Part shown: positions 57,488 to 64,000 of the stretch, one piece after another
How the letters are laid out: each line of letters begins with the position of its first letter
Numbering within the stretch: the stretch's first letter is position 1
From: Botryotinia globosa
Taxonomy: Eukaryota; Ascomycota; Leotiomycetes; Helotiales; Sclerotiniaceae
DNA: 64,000 bases
Assembly: GCA_014898425.1 (NCBI GenBank)
Contig: RCSZ01000003.1
Span: 2,170,001 to 2,234,000, forward strand
Direction of reading: 5' to 3'
Made by a program: the position numbers and the translations under genes
The notes under the pieces: generated by a model
Database searches by the model: none
Seen by the model: only the letters and a program-made list of their open reading frames with translations
What the model was told of the DNA's origin: nothing

Positions 57488-58619
57488 TATAATCTCTGTT
57501 TTGAAAAACTAGAAAAACAAGAAAAACACGATCAAAGCTTTCAAAATCGAATAAAAATCGAATTAGAGTTCTATAAAGTCTCAAAATTCGATTCTTTAAT
57601 ATATTTCGCTGAATATATAGGAGATTGGTAAGAGAAAATCAACTCTTTAGTATTCTAAAATACTATATATCTATGGAAATCTACAATATAGTCACTATAT
57701 ACAAAATATCTTCAGAAACCTTTTTAAATAAATCAAAAAACTGTGAAATTCTTATAGAATTTTAATTCTATTTCGAAACAAAATATAAAATTCATTATTT
57801 TAAGCTTCGAGGTATTCTAAATACATATCTCAAATTAAATTTCGATTAAAATATACTTAAAGAAAAACAATTCGAAAATCTGGACCCCTTTTTTCAACAA
57901 TCAATAAAATATAGAGATTAAAAAGCATATTTTGAAAAAACTTATTTAAAGTTAGATAATAATTCAATTATTCGATAAGGGCAAATAGTTGCATTATTAG
58001 CTGATAATATCGAAAGCATTACATATCAACCATAAAAAGCAATAAAACCTTATATAAAAACTTTAAAAACTAAAAATCTAAAGCTAGTTTATTAACAATA
58101 TTATAAAAATACTCTTAAAAAAGCATTTTCATTAATAAAATAAAAAGTTTCAAATCAATAAAAGATTGATAAAAATAATATATAATATATTTTATTCTTA
58201 AAAAATATAAAAATATATCAAAATCTAATTTAAAAATAATATAATTCAAATAAATCGAATTAAATATAATATCATCAGAAAGATAAAATTCGAAATATTA
58301 ATAAAAAATCAAGATTATTAGGAACTATTAAAATTATCGGGGAGATAAAATTCGAATTTTCGATAAAAATTAAGATTATCGAAAAGAATCTAATATAAAA
58401 AAGTATTAAAATTAAATTATTTATAATAAAAAAGAATAATTTAATATTTATAATATTAATTCTAAAAATACATTATTAAAAAACGTTTTAGAGATCTGCT
58501 TTAAAGCTATCTTACCAAATAAATTAATAAATAGAATATAAGTATATTCTTATTAATTTATTTATATTTTTAAATATATTTTTAAATAAATAGTTTTATT
58601 ATAAAAATATATATTAAAA

Positions 58620-59957
58620 ATGAATATAGGGGTATGTTTTAATAATAAATTACTAACAAAACATTCTAATTATATAAAATGGACTCAAAAAGCTAGTTTA
58701 TATTTAGAAGTTAATAATTATATACCATATATTATTAATAATTCTGAAGAAAAACCTTAAATATTAATATATTTAAAAAGAAATTCTACAGAATTTAAAT
58801 CTACAGAAATTTAAATAAAATATAATGATAAATTGAAAGAATATAATCAACATTGTAATAAAGTATTAGTAGCTATTAGATTAATAATAAATATTGATTT
58901 AAATAAAAAATTTAAAAATATTAAATCTGCTACAAAGCTTTGGAATATAATCAATAATATATTCGGAGAGGTTTCTTTAGATTTAATAAATCAATATTTT
59001 GATAAAATTATTAATTTAAATTATAATGATTTTAATAATATTGATAAATATACAAATCATATTGAATCCACTAATTATTATTTAAAATCAATTAAAATTG
59101 ATCTTTAAGATTAATTATTAATTTGGATTATATTTAAGAGTTTAAATAATTATTTCAACTCTTTTAAATCAAGAAAAATTGAAGAGTTATTAAAAGAATT
59201 ATTAAAAGAAAACCCTAAAATTGATTTAAATAAACTATATTTTGAACTAAATTCTAAAGAGATTAGAATAAAAAACTCTTTAGAAATTAATAATATAAAT
59301 AAAATTATAAAACCTTTAAATATTATTTCTAATTACACTTTTTGTAATAAAAAAGGTTATTTAGAAAACAAATGCTTTAAAAAGCATCCTGAATTATTCA
59401 ATAAAAATTATTCTAAAAATAATAATAAAAATAATCAATACAAAATTAATAAAACTATTAATAGAAAATTGATTAAAAAGAATAAATTCAAGAAGCTATT
59501 TAATAAAAAGATAAAAAATAATAAAAATAATAATAAAAAGGATTATAATAATCAAAATCCTAAGGAATCTATTCTGAAATTCGATGGATTAAATAAAAAT
59601 TATGATATAAATTATAATAATAATAATAATTCATTGAATTATGATATATTAGATGTTGTTAGCTCCCCTGAAAATGAATCAATTATTATGATATTATTAT
59701 TAAATAATAATAAAAAACATAATATTAATAAAATTAATAATAAAATTAATAAAAGCATTAATAAAAATATTAATATTAATAAAAATATTAATAAAAATAT
59801 TAATAGACTTAAGAAAAATATTAATAAAAATATTAATATTAATAAAAATGTTAATAAAAATATTAATATTAAAGATCATCAACAAGATAATATTAAAAAT
59901 AGTAATATTATTTTAGATTCAGAAGCAATAAAGTATTATAGCCTTAATAAAAATTAG
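58620..59957 (+). pseudogene. Gag of copia D, with stops
   Basis: ATG at 58620 begins MNIGVCFNNKLLTK. Then NYIKWTQKASLYLEVNNYI, SATKLWNIINNIFGEVSLDL and INQYFDKI match the UBN2 gag fold of copia elements (W in KLWN, then the LINQYFDKI helix). A zinc knuckle remnant reads YTFCNKKGYLENKCFKKHPEL, in which a Cys and the His are replaced by Tyr, as expected of TGT/CAT to TAT changes. Stops at 58758 and elsewhere break it. An Asn/Lys-rich tail follows (59469-59900). Confidence 0.75.
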
Positions 59958-61430
59958 TTAATAAATTATAAAATATATAATTCACTTAAATTCGCTATTA
60001 CAGCTAATAATGAAACCGTTCCAATCTATGGATACGGAGATATTTTATTAATTATTAATAATAAATCATTATTAATAAAAAATGTGAAATTTATTCCTAG
60101 TCTAAAGTCGATTCTAATAAGTATTAAATTAGCTGCAAAAAGAGGCTGGATTAGTTATATAGAGCCCCCTGAAGATAAATTTCATTTTAACCATAAAATA
60201 TTAAATATAAAAGCTATAGCAAAATGGATTAAAAATGCTTTCTATTTAAATTGCAATATAAATCATTATTTATTAATAAAATACAATTCTGAAAAAATTA
60301 TTAATATTATTAATAATAAGAATAAATATAATATCCATGAAATAAATCAAAAAGAAAATTCTGAAAAAGATTCAAATATTAATTCGAATACAAATTCGAA
60401 TAATAAAAAAGAATCTAATAAATTAAATACTAGAAAAAATAATAATCTTAATATTTTAGATCTATAGCATAAACACCTTAAACATATAAATAAAGAATAT
60501 ATTATTAAAACTATTAAATTTAATGAAAAAGAATTAAAATTAGATTTAAAAGTATACGAAAACTGTTCTTTTGGGAAAATGCATCAAAATATCAATAAAA
60601 ATTTATCAAAAATAAATCTAAACTTTTTTAATAAAATAAGTATTGATATTTTAGGACCTATAAAAAGTGGTTTTAAAGGAGAAAAATATATAATTACTTT
60701 CACTAATTGGGCTACTAGATTTGTATAAGTATATTCAATTAAAAATAAATTTAATGCCTTTGAAATTTTAAAAGAATTCTATAATATAATATTAAATCAA
60801 TTTAATATCAAAATTAAAATTATCAGAATTGATAATACTCTTGAATTTAAATCAAATAAATGGGAGCTTTTTATAAAATCAAAAGGAATTTTAATAAAAT
60901 ACATCAGCCCATACACCCATTCACAAAATGGAATAATTGAAAAATTAAATTTATATTTAATAAAAAGATTATTAATAATAATTAAAGAATTATTAGTATC
61001 TATAAAATTATGGCCTTATTTAATTCAAGGTATAATATATATTAAAAATAGGATATATAATCGAACTATTAAAACTTCTCCTTATAAAAAGCTATATAAA
61101 AAAGATCCTGAATTAAATAATATAAAAACCTTAGGTTCTTTTGCTTTTATACATAAATATAAAGAGCAAAGAAATAATAAACTGGATTTTAAAGTACAAA
61201 AAGGAATATTATTATCATATATATCACCTTATAATTTAATATTTTATATCCCTGATATAAATCAAATTATTAGCTTAAGAGATTTTATTATTTATAAAAA
61301 TATTCAATATTATCAGAATAATAATGATGATAATAATAATAATATTAATAAAGATATTATTGATTTAAAACAAATAGAATTAAAAAATCTATTTAATAAT
61401 AATTTTATTCCTTTTGAAATAGAAATTCAA
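59910..61430 (+). pseudogene. Protease and integrase of copia D, with stops
   Basis: The protease start ILDSEAIKYY (family: LDSGA) is followed by NETVPIYGYGDI and KFIPSLKSILIS. The integrase zinc-binding part has HKHLKHINKEYI and CSFGKMH. Catalytic blocks SIDILGPI (Asp), RIDNTLEF (Asp) and SQNGIIEKLN (Glu) are all present. The GKR-like part AFIHKYKEQRNNKLDFKVQKG, a copia feature, follows. A TAG at about 60726 and others prevent expression. The active-site Gly of DSGA is changed to Glu. Confidence 0.8.
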
Positions 61431-62059
61431 GAAGATAATAGTTATTATAAAAATCATAAAAATAATAAAAATAATAATATTTATTATAAAAATCATAATA
61501 CAAATAATAAAAATAATATTCATTATAAAAATTATAATATAAATAATGAAAATAATAAAAATAATAATATAAATCAGAAGCTAAATACAAATAATAAGCG
61601 TTCTATAATCGAAATCCCTTATAATTCAAATTTGCTAATTCTATTAAAGCAATCAAAAAGAATAAGAGATATAGAATCTCAATTAAATTATTATAATCTA
61701 GTTTATTTAGTATATATCAAATATCTAAATAATAATATTAAATTAAAAATAAATAATATTGATAAAAATCAATCATTATTATTAGAATTTAATATTAAAA
61801 CAAATGAAAATCAGAAAATTATTATTAAAATTGATAATAAAACTAATCTAAAAAGTTTTAAAACCTATATCGAAATTATAAATTCAAATCAAAAAGAAAA
61901 TTGAATAAAAGCTATAAATTATAAGATTAAAACCCTAGAAAATAATAATATATAAAATATTATCGATATTAATAATAATAATATTAATATTATCAAAAAT
62001 AAAAATAATAATATTATTAATAAAAATATCAAAAAGAATAATATTATTAAACCCTTAAA

Positions 62060-63468
62060 AACTAAATAGATTTATAAAATTAAATATTTATTTAATGATT
62101 TTATTGAATTTAAAGCTAGATTCGTTGTTAAAGGATTTGAAAAATTATATAAAATAAATTATTTAAATATATTTGTTAATGTAATAAAGCAAATAACTTG
62201 AAAATTAATATTTGTATTAGCAATATCAAGATTTTAATTTATATATAAAATTGATATAATATTAGTCTTTGTATAGGGTGATATTGATGCAAATTTATAT
62301 ATTAAATTCTCTGAAATTATAAATTATAATAAAAATAATATATTAAAATTAAATAAAGTATTATATGGATTAAAGCAATCTATTAGAATCTGATATAATA
62401 TATTAAAAAATATATTATATAAATTAAATTTTAATTTATTAATATCAAACAAATATATTTTTATTAATAAAACATTAGAATTAATATTAAATATATATGT
62501 AGATAATATTGTAATAATAGGATCTAATGAAAATCTAATTAAAAATTTCATTCAAAATATTAAAAAATATCTTGATTTGAAGGATTTAGGCTCTATAAAA
62601 GACTATTTAGACATTCAAGTTAAAATTAATAATAACTCTCTTGAATTAATTTAAGAAGATTATATTAATAAATATCTAATTGATTTAAAAATAGAAAATT
62701 ACAATATTATTTCTATTCTAATAAATTCTAAAAATAAATTCGAAAAGAATCCTAAAATAATTAATATTTTTGATATAAAATATGCTCAAAAATTAATAGG
62801 AAAAGCTTTTTATATAACTTTAGGAATTAAATAGAATATATACTTTTTTATATTAAAATTAGTCAGATTCGTTTCAAACTCTAATTCAGATTATATAATA
62901 AAAGCTAAACGAATTTTTAAATATTTAAAAGAATCAAAAAATTTAGGAATTCGATATATAAAGAATATTAATGATAATATTAATATTAAAGATTATAATA
63001 TTAATAATTATATTAAAGGATATTCAGATACAGATTTTGCAGAGAATATTAATTCAACTAAATCAATTAATAGCTATATATTTATATATACTAATGGACC
63101 TATTAGTTGGAGAACTAAATTTCAATCTGTAGTAGCCCAAAATACAGTTGAAGCTAAATTAATAGCTATTAATTTAGCCACAAAAGAAGCAATTTATATT
63201 CAAAAAATATTAAAAGAATTAAATAAATATAAACAGAATAAATTCGCTTTATATACAGATAATAAAACAGCAATATGTATTTCAGAAAACCCTGTTTTTT
63301 ATGAAAGAAGCAAATATATTGCTACAAAATATTATTTAATAAGAGAATTAATAAATAAAGGATTAATCGACTTAATCTGGATCCCTACAAACGAACAATT
63401 AGCTGATAGCCTAACTAAACTATTAGTAAAAGTTAAATTATTAAAATGGATCGAATCAATTCAAAAAT
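62060..63468 (+). pseudogene. Reverse transcriptase and RNase H of copia D, with stops
   Basis: RT blocks: FKARFVVKGFEKLY, LNKVLYGLKQSIRI-YNIL, and LNIYVDNIVIIGSNENLI, where the family has YVDD, so a catalytic Asp is lost. Then YLDLKDLGSIKDYL and SYIFIYTNGPISWRTKFQ with VVAQNTVEAKLIA. RNase H: LYTDNKTAICISENPVFYERSKYI, ATKYYLIRELI and NEQLADSLTKLL, ending at TAA 63466-63468. Stops occur at about 62070, 62238 and 62653. Confidence 0.82.
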
Positions 63469-63548
63469 AATAAAATAATAAATAATAAAAATTATTATTA
63501 TTATTATTATTATTAAAAGATTTAAACTATGTATTTATTAAGGGCGAG

Positions 63549-64000
63549 TGTTGTTTTTAATAAATATTAATTAAATCACTTAATATTATTATAATATTAA
63601 GGGAACTAATTATAATAATAAAATTCTATCATTATAATAAAATAATAAAAATTCAATAATATAAGAAAAATTTCTTATATTCTTTATTCTCTTTATATAA
63701 GGAAGAATATTATTATAAAAATAAAATAAAGAACTCTTTATTAAAAAGAAAATCCTTTATTAGTTCTTTATTCAAAATAATAATTCATTATTTTGAAAAA
63801 TTTGAAATATAATGTAGGAGCTAATCTGAATGCAGAATGATAGATGTAATTTTGTACAATATTATTTTTCCTTTTTCTTTATTATAAAAATTGATTACAA
63901 ATCAATAAAGAAAATTGATAAAATTGATTACAAAATCAGAAATTTCAAATACGTTACATACATATTATAGACTTGTGTCATCTACATACAAAAGATAGGA
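63549..64000. repeat. 3' LTR of copia D, cut by window end
   Basis: 452 bases matching 56211-56662. The first 262 are identical; the rest is shifted toward A and T in this copy. Confidence 0.85.

Larger units (their letters stand above)
56211..64000 (+). mobile_element. Ty1/copia retrotransposon D, right end beyond the window
   Basis: A direct repeat starting TGTTGTTTTTAATAA occurs at 56211 and again at 63549, where the window ends before the LTR does. The 3' LTR follows AAGGGCGAG, a polypurine tract. Between them, on the plus strand and in copia order, lie gag (from 58620), protease (about 59910), integrase (60469-61400), RT (62060-62900) and RNase H (62990-63470). The frames carry scattered TAA/TAG stops at Gln/Trp positions and a mutated YVDN in RT, so it is inactive. 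It is less decayed than elements A and B. An extra open frame lies between the 5' LTR and gag. Confidence 0.88.

Noticed and set aside
59700..59885. Minus-strand Ile/Asn/Phe repeat frame
   Set aside because: Antisense of the Asn/Lys-rich gag tail of copia D.

Overview
The window is nuclear DNA of a filamentous ascomycete. Genes have short introns of 50-75 bases with GTAAGT-type donors and CTAAC/CTGAC/TACTAAT branch sites. One gene is a fungal COP9 signalosome subunit. Gene-bearing DNA of ordinary composition alternates sharply with very AT-rich DNA in which transposon genes carry C-to-T and G-to-A changes, the pattern of repeat-induced point mutation (RIP). Gene content and this two-part composition suggest a leotiomycete (Helotiales such as Botrytis, Sclerotinia or Monilinia relatives), but the species cannot be named from the sequence.

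Layout. 1-7.2 kb is a gene block: CSN7 on the minus strand (cut by the window edge), a large one-exon gene for a serine-rich protein with two C-terminal membrane segments, and a tRNA-Ala(AGC) at the edge of the first AT-rich block. 9-15 kb holds a small four-exon gene of unknown function, a Fot/pogo-type DDD transposase, a fold-back MITE, a 14-bp tandem repeat and a FAD-dependent monooxygenase, followed by a Harbinger-like MITE. 16.2-24.0 kb is a complete but ruined Ty3/gypsy element on the minus strand (274-bp LTRs, target duplication GATTG). 25.5-31.2 kb is a Ty1/copia relic on the minus strand (170-bp LTRs, target duplication GATAT).

31.2-46.6 kb is a second gene block. It has a hypothetical minus-strand gene, a small secreted cysteine-rich protein, a long gene-poor stretch, a 1006-residue serine-rich protein, a pogo-like MITE, a two-exon medium-chain NADP-dependent oxidoreductase and a tRNA-Thr(AGT) with an intron. 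46.6-54.2 kb is one WD40-repeat gene of the NACHT-WD40 (fungal NLR) type. It was split by a 5.8-kb copia element of the same family (target duplication TTGTC), and a third copy of that family, truncated, lies at its upstream edge. From 56.2 kb to the end of the window runs another copia element with gag, protease, integrase, RT and RNase H still traceable, plus an additional open frame between its 5' LTR and gag.

There is no operon-like organisation. The main story is the contact between host genes and RIP-mutated retroelements: exact LTR ends and target duplications can be read for three elements, one immune-receptor-like gene is dismembered, and a candidate effector and an orphan monooxygenase lie near the AT-rich islands.
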